Source of the DNA: Candidatus Woesearchaeota archaeon
GTDB taxonomy: Archaea > Nanobdellota > Nanobdellia > Woesearchaeales > GW2011-AR4
Direction of reading: 5' to 3'
Assembly (NCBI GenBank): GCA_016177615.1
Contig: JACOUX010000009.1
Coordinates: 1-35,161, forward strand
DNA: 35,161 nt
Part shown: in pieces, positions 7,718 to 15,905 of the stretch
How positions within the stretch are numbered: the first letter of the stretch is position 1
How the letters are laid out: each line of letters opens with the position of its first letter
Notes under the pieces: generated by a model
Database searches by the model: none
What the model was told of the DNA's origin: nothing
The model's input: the letters and a program-made list of their open reading frames with translations, nothing else
Translations under genes and position numbers: made by a program

Positions 7718-8821
7718 TTAAACAACCTTTACAATTTTCCTCTTTAAGCTTCTGTGCATATAATCCTCATATTCAAACTCAACCATGAACTTTGATTTTT
7801 TCAGCAATAACCTGTAATTAACATAGCTCGGAAAGACAATCACTGCCTTTTTCTTCAGCTTTTTTCTTAGGTTCCCCAGGAACAACAAATAAAATTTCTC
7901 AAGGCTTCCGATAAAATCTTTTGTTTCAATCTTCCTGTTTATCCTGTGCTTTTTCCAGTTTTTCTCATACATTGCCATGGCGTTCGAATTCAGCCCGTAA
8001 GGCAGGTCTGTGACAGCATAATCAAATCTATCGCCTATCTTTAATGCGTTTTTTGCTTTAACCTTATGGCCCTTTATTTTGAAATACTCTAAATTTTTCT
8101 TGCAGCCATTTGCCATAATCTTACTTATGTCATAACCGACAGACTTTATCCCCATCAATCCCGATTCAATCAGAAAGCCCCCGGTTCCGCAAAAGGGATC
8201 AAACAAAGTTTTATTTTCCCCGATTTCGGAAATATTGACCAATGCCCTGGCTAATTTCGGGTGCAGGGAGCTTGAGTGCGGAAACGGCCTTAAGTGCGCT
8301 TTTCTGGCTTCAAAATCTTCCTTGTTTTCGTAAACAAGCAATCCGCAATACACCTTATTTTTTATGATGAACAGCTGAATCAGGGTTTTTGGATTTTTGA
8401 GAGCCACTTTCGGGTTTTTCACAGAGCGCCAGACATGCCCTGCAAGGATTTTTTCAGAATAAGCAGTTTTTTTTGCTTTAATTTTTTTATTTGATTTTAC
8501 GTTAATGGAATTTTTAGTTAATGTTTTTTTATTGTTTTCCATATAATTTATTCTCAAGCAAAAATCACCCTGATATACAGAATCCCAGCCAAAATTCTTC
8601 ATAGCATCAGCCAAATCATCAATTTTGCATTTAAACAGCAGCCTGTAAATCTTCTTTGTAAGAGCCAGCCTTTTGCAATTTTTTAAGAAACTTTTTTCAT
8701 TCTTTAAATCGGCAATCAAAATATTTTCTATAAGATTAAAATTTTTAATATTTAACAAGCTTGAAACTTCTTCTCTTCCAATCTCAATATAATCTCCGGA
8801 CAGCAGGAATATAAGCTTCAT
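7718..8821 (-). CDS. trmG10: THUMP-domain tRNA (guanine10-N2)-methyltransferase, Trm-G10 type
   Basis: 367 aa. The N-terminal half (about 60-165) is the region of the THUMP RNA-binding domain, with a Lys-rich linker around residues 105-120. The C-terminal half is a class I SAM methyltransferase: RPFPHSSSLHPKLAR (178-192), the SAM-binding motif DPFCGTGGFLIE (218-229) and the catalytic D-x-P-Y-type motif TDLPYG (271-276). This combination is typical of archaeal Trm-G10, which makes m2G/m2,2G at position 10 of tRNA. Both intron-containing tRNAs of this window have G10. Trm14-like paralogues share the domains, so the exact target base is an inference. Confidence 0.85.
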   Translation of the reverse strand: MKLIFLLSGDYIEIGREEVSSLLNIKNFNLIENILIADLKNEKSFLKNCKRLALTKKIYRLLFKCKIDDLADAMKNFGWDSVYQGDFCLRINYMENNKKTLTKNSINVKSNKKIKAKKTAYSEKILAGHVWRSVKNPKVALKNPKTLIQLFIIKNKVYCGLLVYENKEDFEARKAHLRPFPHSSSLHPKLARALVNISEIGENKTLFDPFCGTGGFLIESGLMGIKSVGYDISKIMANGCKKNLEYFKIKGHKVKAKNALKIGDRFDYAVTDLPYGLNSNAMAMYEKNWKKHRINRKIETKDFIGSLEKFYLLFLGNLRKKLKKKAVIVFPSYVNYRLLLKKSKFMVEFEYEDYMHRSLKRKIVKVV

Positions 8822-8851
8822 AATTTAAGAATCTCAGAATAAGATAATAAT

Positions 8852-9463
8852 CTATCTTTTCTTCTTTCTGCCTGTTTCAACATTTGTCTTAATATCCTTC
8901 AATTTCTTGTAAGCAAGATAGATTACAATAATCAGCTCGACAAAGATCACCAATGGCTTAATATACCTCCCCAAGTACCTGTAATACCTAAAAGTTCCAA
9001 AAAACAAGGTTATCAAACCGCCGAGCATGAATCCTGTAGCAACCCATTCGTTCAAGCTATTGTGCGGCGGCAGCAATAAGCCGATTGCTATTGCAACTAA
9101 TGCCAATACAGATGAAATTAGAAACACATAAAAGTTGTACTTTTCATTTGCGTCGTCAAAATTTTTCTGGCAGAAATTGCAGCCCTTATACTCAACAGGG
9201 CAGTTATAAGCATCATAGCGGTAATCCGGCATCCCTTTTTCTTCAGCGCACTTGTCAAGCTCTGCCTGTGTTGGCTCCTTGTATTTCGGGCATTCTTTTC
9301 TATCAGCAGCAATTGGATATGGCTTTTCTGGGTAATATCTTGTTGTTTTGCAAAAATCCTCGTACCTAGGTGAAGGATAAACTGCATCGATTATGGCGTT
9401 CACCAGCACGGCATATAAAATAGCTATTACAAAGATTATAGCAACTCTTCTTAAATCAATCAT
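8852..9463 (-). CDS. Membrane protein with Cys-rich external loop
   Basis: 203 aa from ATG 9463, chosen because a TATA-like AATATATAC lies about 27 nt upstream; the ORF is open 54 nt further but without support. There is an N-terminal TM helix (about 7-28), then a ~90-residue polar loop with seven or so cysteines (FCKTT, ECPKY, DKCAEE, NCPVEYKGCNFCQ), then three TM helices and a basic tail ending GRKKKR. The paired cysteines suggest disulfides or a metal site on the outside. I do not recognise the family. It stands between trmG10 and a divergent winged-helix gene. Confidence 0.7.
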   Translation of the reverse strand: MIDLRRVAIIFVIAILYAVLVNAIIDAVYPSPRYEDFCKTTRYYPEKPYPIAADRKECPKYKEPTQAELDKCAEEKGMPDYRYDAYNCPVEYKGCNFCQKNFDDANEKYNFYVFLISSVLALVAIAIGLLLPPHNSLNEWVATGFMLGGLITLFFGTFRYYRYLGRYIKPLVIFVELIIVIYLAYKKLKDIKTNVETGRKKKR

Positions 9464-9579
9464 AGTTAAGAGAAACTTTAGGAAGTATATATTATTTGTG
9501 CATATTTCCGGTATCAAGTAATATTTATTTTCTATATGGCAACATAAAGTATATAAATAAGTAAAACATTACCAGGCTT

Positions 9580-9903
9580 ATGAAAAAGGGAAGGCCGGTT
9601 AAATCTGAGATAAGGCAGAACATGGTGGAGATTCTTCACTTCATTCCAAAGGCATATGGCTATGAGATTTACAAGGTTTACGTCGCAATATTCCCAAAAG
9701 TCACTTTAAGGAGCATTTATTACCACCTGAAGAAAGGGCTTGCACTTGGTGAGTTTGTAGTTAATAAGGTTGAGAGAGAGAAGGGGGACTATTCCTGGGG
9801 CGGAGAGGCAGAGAAGATTTATTATGCCCTTGGGCCAAATGCAAAGCCTGCTGGAAACGATAGGGTAAAGGAGTATGTTGAGTTAAAGGGGAAGAAAGAA
9901 TGA
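9580..9903 (+). CDS. Predicted winged-helix DNA-binding protein (PadR-like)
   Basis: 107 aa, basic. The pattern (IRQNMVEILHFIPKAYGYEIYKVYV, then TLRSIYYHLKKGLALGEFVV, then a strand ending IYYALG) fits a winged helix with a recognition helix around 44-55 and a beta wing around 60-85, close to PadR-type regulators. The TATA box (about 9549-9556) lies 27 nt before the ATG, giving a leaderless start. It is divergently transcribed from the Cys-rich membrane protein with 116 bp between, so the two could be linked by regulation. The DNA-binding role is inferred from pattern only. Confidence 0.65.
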   Translation: MKKGRPVKSEIRQNMVEILHFIPKAYGYEIYKVYVAIFPKVTLRSIYYHLKKGLALGEFVVNKVEREKGDYSWGGEAEKIYYALGPNAKPAGNDRVKEYVELKGKKE

Positions 9904-9935
9904 TTTTTATTTAAATCTTTTTTGTTTCAATTTCT

Positions 9936-10412
9936 TTAATTCACTTTCTTTAGTAATTCCGATAAAACCGACATAATTGCGAGTTCTCTTTGTGTAGCAT
10001 CCTGGCATTCTGGTCTTCTTAGGAACTCTTCCGTTGCATTTGATATGTCCACTTTCAGCTCATGGCAGGCACAATACATATCATAATCACTAAATCTTTG
10101 AATACCTTGAGGAAAATATGACATTCCCTTATTTAAGTCACCAAATCTAGCAGTATATTTATACATCTTCCTGTCGGCAGTAGGCGGCTCATGCGCAAGT
10201 CTTTTTAATATCGTTGGCAACCGGTCGTCATTAAAAGAAGCGCCCCATACACTATAATGCGGAGAATCATGTTCATGGATAAAACTATCCTGTCCATATA
10301 TAACGTGAACTTCTGCATCCGGAAACTCAGCTGCCAAAATTCTCCGGAGAGTATGAGTTCCATCATTTGCCCTAATGTGCAAATCAATTTGTTGCTCTAT
10401 TGATAAAATCAT
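9936..10412 (-). CDS. Hypothetical protein, 158 aa
   Basis: No TM segment or signal peptide and no motif I recognise. The composition is that of a soluble alpha/beta protein rich in His and Asp near the N-terminus (HIRANDGTHTLRR, FIHEHDSPHY) with a helical C-terminus containing three scattered Cys (YCACHEL, PEC). A TATA-like TTTATAAAG lies about 34 nt upstream of the start, supporting a real gene with its own promoter. It is flanked by a convergent winged-helix gene and the M50 protease gene. Confidence 0.6.
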   Translation of the reverse strand: MILSIEQQIDLHIRANDGTHTLRRILAAEFPDAEVHVIYGQDSFIHEHDSPHYSVWGASFNDDRLPTILKRLAHEPPTADRKMYKYTARFGDLNKGMSYFPQGIQRFSDYDMYCACHELKVDISNATEEFLRRPECQDATQRELAIMSVLSELLKKVN

Positions 10413-10483
10413 TTTAGGAAGAAAAGTTCAATAGTTATTAAATCTTTATAAATATTTTACTCAGAAATACAAAAATTATTTAC

Positions 10484-11686
10484 TCAACTAAACAGCTTAA
10501 GCAATCCAAACCCGGCTCCAAGATTTACCAGGATAATAACTAAAAATATCAGGCTCACAACCCCAAAAATCCTGTTGCCCTTCTCTTCCCCAAAATATTT
10601 TTGAAGCGGCAGCTGAAGCATCCTGCCCCCGTCTAACGGGCCTATGGGGACAAGGTTAAAGAGGCCGATGCCCAAATTGAGAATAAAAAGAATAGCAAAC
10701 AATCCGAAAGTCCATATCAATGCATTCGGCAAAAATTTGCCATATTTCTTTATGGCACTATCTTTAATCTTGGCATCCTGCTCAAGAAAAGCCCCGATGT
10801 AGGCAAGAGACTCATTTTCAGGATTCCTTGCCAATTTTACCTGATATGAAGACTTGTCCGTTTTAATAACTACAATATCATTGGGCTTTTTTGCTTTCAT
10901 AATATCTGACAAATTTTTTACGTAAGTAGTCTGGATGTTGTCAACATCCTTTATGACTTCTCCAATTTTTATTCCGGATGCTTCAGCAGGAAACAGGCCT
11001 TTTTCCTTTACATAGCCTGTTATTTTTATACCATTTGGCTCTACAAAAGCATTTGCCAAAGGCGAAAGGGCAAACGATAGAATGCCGAGGCAAATGAACG
11101 CTGTAATTATATTCGCCAAAGGGCCAGCCGCGAAAACGCTCAACTGCTCCTTATGCGGCCTTTTCCTCAGCATTTTTTCGTCCGGCTCTACAAAAGCAGC
11201 AGGAATTATTGGAATTATTAACCCAAGAAAAGCAAATCCGCTTGACTTGACTTTTAAGTCATGGGCTCTAGCAACCAGCCCATGCGAAAATTCGTGCACA
11301 ACGGCAATTACAAAAATTGAAATTATCCAGTAAAAAAATGGCACGTAGAAAATGCCTTTTCCCTCGAAAGGAAGAACAAGCCCGACTCCTGACACAGCTT
11401 CAGGCTCTTTGAATAGCGTATACAGGTTATTGATTAAGCTGTATGCGATGAGCGCCATCCCAACGAATCCAACCAAAATGCCAGAATAGCCTAGGTAGAC
11501 GGTAAATTTCCGGTATTTTTTTGCCCAAGAATCCATCATCCTCAATCCCAATTTTGTCCTATACATCGAGAAATAAAGAAAATAGGGAATGAGTTGCTTT
11601 GTGTCAAGCTTTTTTCTTTTTATGGAAAGTATTATTGTCAGGGCAACAACAAAAATTATGGCAGCTATTGTTTCAAAATCAATCAT
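10484..11686 (-). CDS. M50-family membrane metalloprotease (site-2 protease) with PDZ domain
   Basis: 400 aa, an intramembrane zinc protease. The metal motif HEFSH is at 131-135 inside a TM helix and the second ligand motif FNLVPIGPLDGGRM (353-366, D362) is present, so the site looks complete. A PDZ domain spans about 215-297, between the two catalytic TM segments. About six TM helices are visible (residues 5-22, 68-88, 115-135, 150-170, 195-212, 330-355, 375-395). It begins 7 nt after the eL40 stop and is probably the last gene of an eIF5A-eL40-protease transcript. The substrates (membrane regulators or signal-peptide remnants) are unknown. Confidence 0.92.
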   Translation of the reverse strand: MIDFETIAAIIFVVALTIILSIKRKKLDTKQLIPYFLYFSMYRTKLGLRMMDSWAKKYRKFTVYLGYSGILVGFVGMALIAYSLINNLYTLFKEPEAVSGVGLVLPFEGKGIFYVPFFYWIISIFVIAVVHEFSHGLVARAHDLKVKSSGFAFLGLIIPIIPAAFVEPDEKMLRKRPHKEQLSVFAAGPLANIITAFICLGILSFALSPLANAFVEPNGIKITGYVKEKGLFPAEASGIKIGEVIKDVDNIQTTYVKNLSDIMKAKKPNDIVVIKTDKSSYQVKLARNPENESLAYIGAFLEQDAKIKDSAIKKYGKFLPNALIWTFGLFAILFILNLGIGLFNLVPIGPLDGGRMLQLPLQKYFGEEKGNRIFGVVSLIFLVIILVNLGAGFGLLKLFS

Positions 11687-11692
11687 TTTATT

Positions 11693-11854
11693 TTACTTCT
11701 TCCTTACCGCCTTGAAGACCTTGCTGCCGCATCTCCTGCAGCTTACCTTGCCCTGTATTATCTTCATGTTAGGAGACTTGATCTTGGTCTTGCATTTCCT
11801 GCAGACAAAGACATTCCTGAACTTCCTCACATCAGCCTCGTGGAACTTGACCAT
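11693..11854 (-). CDS. rpl40e: Ribosomal protein eL40 (L40e), 53 aa
   Basis: A 53-residue basic protein beginning MVKFHEADVRKFRNVFVC. It has a zinc ribbon with C18/C21 and C39/C42 (VCRKC and SCRRCGS) and a basic tail, the architecture of archaeal eL40, which lacks the ubiquitin fusion found in eukaryotes. The start codon overlaps the eIF5A stop by one base (TAATG), so translation is probably coupled. It is below common ORF length cutoffs and easily missed. Confidence 0.85.
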   Translation of the reverse strand: MVKFHEADVRKFRNVFVCRKCKTKIKSPNMKIIQGKVSCRRCGSKVFKAVRKK

Positions 11855-12255
11855 TAATCAGCACCCTTTACCTGCTTGATTACCCTTTCGTTCATTATCG
11901 TCCAGTAAAGCACAGAAGAGCCCTCGACAACCTGGCCCTTGAGCTCCTCAGGGATCTTCATGTCAAATGTCTCGTAGCTTTCAGAGTCCATCACATTGGC
12001 CATGTCGCCGGAGACAGACATAACCTGCGCATTTCTCTTTTCAATTATGGGAACTTCGATATTGTCATGGCCCGGCATCACCTCGATCCTTTTCTTTTCA
12101 TCAACAAGGCCCACAGCGGATATCCTGACTTTTGAGTGGCCGTGCTTTCCCGGCTTTGAAATCTCGACATCCACGACCTTGCATGCCACCCCTCCCATAA
12201 GTATAAAGCTGCCTTTCTGCACCTGGTTGGCGCCAATCATCTTTGTGTCTGACAT
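11854..12255 (-). CDS. eif5A: Translation initiation factor 5A (aIF5A)
   Basis: 133 aa. It rescues stalled ribosomes, notably at proline stretches, and needs deoxyhypusine/hypusine at a conserved lysine: here K37 in EISKPGKHGHSK. The N-terminal SH3-like and C-terminal OB halves fit the family length. The ATG at 12255 has GGTGA 4 nt upstream; the TTG one codon earlier is rejected. It heads a three-gene run with eL40 and an M50 protease. Confidence 0.96.
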   Translation of the reverse strand: MSDTKMIGANQVQKGSFILMGGVACKVVDVEISKPGKHGHSKVRISAVGLVDEKKRIEVMPGHDNIEVPIIEKRNAQVMSVSGDMANVMDSESYETFDMKIPEELKGQVVEGSSVLYWTIMNERVIKQVKGAD

Positions 12256-12318
12256 CAAATCACCTTAATGGCTTTTTTGTTTTGAACAAATGCCCAATTT
12301 ATAAATTTATGCTTAGAA

Positions 12319-12528
12319 CTATTCCTTCACAGCCAGCTTTATATCCTCAGCTTTTATGGTTTTTCTTCCTGCATGGACCGCAAGCTTTATCGCCTTTACC
12401 GATATCTCGTTTGCGATGTCCTCAAGGGCCTGCTTCAAAGCCAATTTTGCCTTGTCAGAAACCCTTTCCGCGCCCCCCTGTTTCAGGAGCTTTTCCATTG
12501 CAGCCAACGGCAGAAATTTTTCACTCAT
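12319..12528 (-). CDS. Archaeal histone (HMf-like)
   Basis: 69 aa, a single histone fold: LPLAAMEKLLKQGG (alpha 1), SDKAKLALKQALEDIANEI (alpha 2), and RKTIKAEDIKLAVKE (alpha 3), with the typical RKTIKAEDI loop. There is no N- or C-terminal tail. It wraps DNA as dimers or longer polymers. The ATG at 12528 follows GGTGG at a 4-nt spacing, and a TATA-like GTTTAAATAC lies about 35 nt upstream. It is followed by the aIF5A gene after 63 nt. Confidence 0.95.
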   Translation of the reverse strand: MSEKFLPLAAMEKLLKQGGAERVSDKAKLALKQALEDIANEISVKAIKLAVHAGRKTIKAEDIKLAVKE

Positions 12529-12596
12529 CAAACCACCAAATTAATGTTAATTTCAGATGTATTTAAACTTTTTCAATAAAAAGCCAATTTGGGCAG

Positions 12597-13265
12597 TCAA
12601 AAATTCAAAAACGTCTTAATTCCAAATCTGTGCTTCCTAGCCAGCCTTGAAATCTCTTTTTCAATTAAATCCCTACCTGGAAATTTTGCTTCCATTTTCC
12701 TGAATTCCGGGCCGTGGTGCAATGTTCTTCCGTTCCTGCTTTCAAACTTGAATTTCTTGTGCAGCATCTCGTGGTACATTATATAATCGAGCAGCTCGGT
12801 CTTTGCATCCTTAAAAATAGTGCTTACAGTTACTGTATCAGAGCCGTATTCATAAGAGCCGAGCTTGCTTGTCGAGTCATTGCCCCATTGCAGGTTAACC
12901 ATGTCCATCATTCCGTTGAAATACACATCATTTACTCTGTTGAATGATGCTTCAAGAATTTCATCCGTTTTGGTCTTAGGGACTGCAAGATGGACATTCT
13001 TCAGAAAAAGATTATATAACTCCATGTTCATAGTTTTCTTTTTGTCCTTCAGGATTTTTGTCATTAGCTCCTGCACCAATCCCATCTGAATGTCTCGGCT
13101 TATGCTCTTCCACTCCCTGCTTAAAGTGAATACCAGATTATCGCCGTGCAGCTTCACGTTTGCATTATACGGCTTGAACTTTCTGGAATACTTGAGGGAG
13201 AAATAGTATTTTGGCTCTTTTTCAGGATAAAGCTGCTGGAATGCCTCTGTTACTAGGGTCTCCAT
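12597..13265 (-). CDS. SprT-like/YgjP-like zinc metalloprotease
   Basis: 222 aa. The zinc site is visible as H165-E-M-L-H169 in YIMYHEMLHKKF, with a third ligand H193 or H194 in HHGPEFRKME about 24 residues later, the SprT/WSS1-like spacing. The N-terminal ~100 residues are beta-rich with no known motif. SprT-domain proteins act on DNA-protein crosslinks or as unspecified metal proteases; the substrate here is unknown. No TM or signal peptide is present, so it should be cytoplasmic. Confidence 0.8.
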   Translation of the reverse strand: METLVTEAFQQLYPEKEPKYYFSLKYSRKFKPYNANVKLHGDNLVFTLSREWKSISRDIQMGLVQELMTKILKDKKKTMNMELYNLFLKNVHLAVPKTKTDEILEASFNRVNDVYFNGMMDMVNLQWGNDSTSKLGSYEYGSDTVTVSTIFKDAKTELLDYIMYHEMLHKKFKFESRNGRTLHHGPEFRKMEAKFPGRDLIEKEISRLARKHRFGIKTFLNF

Positions 13266-13344
13266 AAAATTTATGTATTTGACCTATCTTTTAAATTTTT
13301 TGAATATGTTTATAAAATACCACCTAATTCCCTTAAGGGTTTAA

Positions 13345-13752
13345 ATGGGAAGAACTCATCCGCTGTTCAATTTGGGGACTAACGCACTTAAAACAGGGGC
13401 AGAATCAGGAATAATACTGGCATTGCTTAAGGATAGCTATACAAAGTGCAGATTGTGCGGAGGAGGCTCATGGACCCAGGAGTCTAAAGGGGTTTTAACA
13501 GACAATGGTGATTCCGGAACATCCATTAAAGATTTAGTTGATAGTGCGATGTCTGATCCCCACACAAGAGGCTTCTTACTGGGATCTGAAGAAGCACGAG
13601 AATATTTTAAAGAATTAGGCGGACAATTTGATGACGGATGTTATTCGGGACTTTATTCGATTCGCGGGAGGACTTTTCTTATTTTGGAACCTGAAGATGG
13701 CTCACTTTTAAAAAAAAACATAATCAACTATGCACCTCATACCTCAGTATAG
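13345..13752 (+). CDS. Hypothetical protein, 135 aa, convergent overlap with aRF1
   Basis: Soluble, with one CRLCGGG motif near residue 35 and no TM. No family recognised. The TATA-like TTTATAAAATA lies about 33 nt before the ATG, which supports expression. Its last 29 nt overlap the 3' end of the aRF1 gene on the other strand, a tail-to-tail overlap that may produce antisense 3' ends. It reads like a genuine protein (balanced composition, start with promoter) but I cannot assign a role. Confidence 0.55.
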   Translation: MGRTHPLFNLGTNALKTGAESGIILALLKDSYTKCRLCGGGSWTQESKGVLTDNGDSGTSIKDLVDSAMSDPHTRGFLLGSEEAREYFKELGGQFDDGCYSGLYSIRGRTFLILEPEDGSLLKKNIINYAPHTSV

Positions 13753-15235
13753 CAGCAACCTTTCCCAAATCCCTTAATTGGGCGCCTTCCCTTGTCTGTG
13801 TTGATATGATTTTGACATTTGTTCCTACTGGCTTTGCAGCATCTTCAAACTCCTCAATCTTTTCATCGCTTAAGGCTTCAGAAAGCAATAAAATATCAAC
13901 AACTCCCATCTTCAGCTTGCTCATGACATCAGCTTCACCATAGGAAACCATGTTCTGCCTCTTGGCAAGCGTCTCAAGGAACTTCCCCACAATCTTTTTC
14001 TCTTCCATCACATCTTCCTGGGCAAGCAAATCGTCGCTTTTCTCCAGGAGCTCCTCAAGGCCAAATTCGCCTGTGTAGCTCAAATCCTTTATCCCTATTA
14101 TCTTTTTCTTGACTTCATTGGTTATAAAATCGCCATCAACAAAATCATATTTTGTAGGCCCGGGCCCGCCAACTATAATCCCCTTCAACCCATCCATCTT
14201 GAGGAATGTTTCCTTCATGTATTCCCCGACTTTCTTGTAGTGGTCTTTTGCAGCGCCTTCTATCTGCCTGCTAAATCTCATTGCTGAGTTATGAACAATT
14301 ATTCCATTTGCTATGAAATTCTGGTTTTTTACAGAAATGTCTATCAAATCAAATTCACCATCTTCAATGGTTATATTTGTAATTTTATCTTCCGATACTT
14401 TCATATTTTTTACAAAAAATAAATTATCCCCGACTTTCAGATTTTTTGCAGGAATTTCCACTTCTTCATTATTCTTTTTAACAAAAAAAGTATGATTTCG
14501 GGAGCATTTTATTTCAGAATTTTTGGTTTTTATTTTGTATGACTCACTTACTTTTTTTTCCCAAAAATCCAGACACGAAGCATTCTTAAGGATTTTATTT
14601 TTGAAATCATAAGTTATTAAATTATTTCCAACCTGAAATTCACCAATTGGCACCGTAACATTCTCATCAACAAGAATTTTAGTGTCAGGATGAAGGCATT
14701 GCCCGCCGGCCTTGAACTTTCCGGGAACTTCAGAATGCGTCTTGACTAATGGAATGATTGATTTACCTTTCAACAGAGCGATATTTGCGTCCCTTCTGTC
14801 CATCACAACAAGGCCATAGACTTCTTTTGCCTCCATCATTTCTCTTAAGATGTCCAGAACAAACTCCTTGTCGCACCTGTAAATTCTTGTTTTTAAAGGA
14901 ACAGGCGGCTCGATACTCCAGACCTTGAAATCCTGCTGGCCTTCCCTTTCAGCGACATTGCCTGAGAAAACACACAATCCATTTGGCGGCGTCCTCTTAA
15001 ATAGCTTCAAATGCTGTATCATTCTTTCAAGAGCATCTGTTACATTTTTTCTGGTTGCAGAAGACTTTATGTTGGATGCAGTCCCCTGCTCCTGCGCAAG
15101 GTGGTTGATTATCTTGTTTAAATCGTAATCCTGCGGCACATAGACACTAACTAATTCCGTATGCCTTCCCCTGTACATTTCCAATTCCTTTATGAATTTC
15201 TTCAGGTGAAACTTCTGCGCTTCTGTTAGTGACAT
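13724..15235 (-). CDS. prf1: Peptide chain release factor aRF1, interrupted by a mini-intein
   Basis: 503 aa from ATG 15235, about 366 aa after removal of the intein. It recognises all three stop codons and triggers peptidyl-tRNA hydrolysis. Domain 1 has NIKS at 55-58 and the YRCDKEF stop-codon motif at about 119; domain 2 has the catalytic GGQ at 177-179; domain 3 follows. The sequence GGQ-SAMRF, contiguous in other aRF1 proteins, is split by a 137-residue intein (C180-N316). An upstream in-frame ATG at 15244 exists, but the TATA box (TTTATAAA, about 15260-15267) lies 29 nt before 15235 and only 20 nt before 15244, which favours 15235. Activity requires protein splicing. Confidence 0.95.
   Translation of the reverse strand: MSLTEAQKFHLKKFIKELEMYRGRHTELVSVYVPQDYDLNKIINHLAQEQGTASNIKSSATRKNVTDALERMIQHLKLFKRTPPNGLCVFSGNVAEREGQQDFKVWSIEPPVPLKTRIYRCDKEFVLDILREMMEAKEVYGLVVMDRRDANIALLKGKSIIPLVKTHSEVPGKFKAGGQCLHPDTKILVDENVTVPIGEFQVGNNLITYDFKNKILKNASCLDFWEKKVSESYKIKTKNSEIKCSRNHTFFVKKNNEEVEIPAKNLKVGDNLFFVKNMKVSEDKITNITIEDGEFDLIDISVKNQNFIANGIIVHNSAMRFSRQIEGAAKDHYKKVGEYMKETFLKMDGLKGIIVGGPGPTKYDFVDGDFITNEVKKKIIGIKDLSYTGEFGLEELLEKSDDLLAQEDVMEEKKIVGKFLETLAKRQNMVSYGEADVMSKLKMGVVDILLLSEALSDEKIEEFEDAAKPVGTNVKIISTQTREGAQLRDLGKVAAILRYEVHS
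14288..14698 (-). other. Mini-intein in aRF1 at the GGQ site
   Basis: 137 residues, beginning CLHPDTKILV (splicing block A, nucleophile Cys1) and ending in NFIANGIIVHN (block F with block G His-Asn), followed by Ser as the +1 extein nucleophile. Block B is represented by SRNHTFFV with its His. No LAGLIDADG or other homing endonuclease is present: the space between blocks B and F is only about 55 residues. Flanking exteins join as KAGGQ/SAMRF, an exact match to uninterrupted aRF1. All splicing residues are present, so it should be active. Confidence 0.93.
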
Positions 15236-15274
15236 TTTATGCATTAGAAATAATGATGGTTTATAAAGATTGAG

Positions 15275-15874
15275 CTATTGGTTCTGATGCTCAGCCGCTT
15301 TGGGCGAGAATGCCCAATACCCTAATCTTAGAATCCATTCAACAGCCACAATGAATATCAGGTATTTCAAGGCTTTTGGGATGTATTGGAGAAAAATATT
15401 AAAGGATGAATAAATCCCTTCAAAGGTTATCGCGCTTGGGTCTATCAAAAAAATAAGTATAAGGCTCCATGGCAGCAGCTTTGCCATGTCTTCTGCAAGT
15501 TTTTCGCTTACGTATGCGCCGATTCTAGTGGCTGCCACCACCACAATCCCAAAGTATAAAATGTCCTCAATGGGCCTTGACTTGGACAGCAAGTGCAACA
15601 GGAAGGAAAAAATCAGGAACCACAGGAATGAATAAACAGGGAATACTATGAGGTACTTCAAAAAATAAACAAGCCTATCGAAAAAATTCCTGAATTTGGA
15701 GACAATTCGAATTTTGGGAAGCTCAAACAAGTCCCTCTTGGCAAGCTGTTTTGAGTAAATAAACCATGCCAAAAGGCTTGCAAGGAATAATATGATTGTT
15801 GATGCCAGCAAACTCAGGTATTGCGTGTCAAAAATCATATTTTTTGCCAAATCGATGAAATCAGAGGGCGCCAT
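15275..15874 (-). CDS. Conserved-type membrane protein, 199 aa
   Basis: Four to five hydrophobic segments (around 19-40, 68-95, 106-118, 130-145, 165-185), connected by short basic loops, with an internal RNFFDRLVYFLKYL amphipathic stretch. No catalytic motif. A TATA box (TTTTTATATATTATC) about 23 nt upstream supports a leaderless start at 15874. It lies between aRF1 and a predicted methyltransferase, all on the same strand but each with its own promoter. Function unknown. Confidence 0.6.
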   Translation of the reverse strand: MAPSDFIDLAKNMIFDTQYLSLLASTIILFLASLLAWFIYSKQLAKRDLFELPKIRIVSKFRNFFDRLVYFLKYLIVFPVYSFLWFLIFSFLLHLLSKSRPIEDILYFGIVVVAATRIGAYVSEKLAEDMAKLLPWSLILIFLIDPSAITFEGIYSSFNIFLQYIPKALKYLIFIVAVEWILRLGYWAFSPKAAEHQNQ

Positions 15875-15905
15875 AAAATTACTTTTATCTGATAATATAT
15901 AAAAA

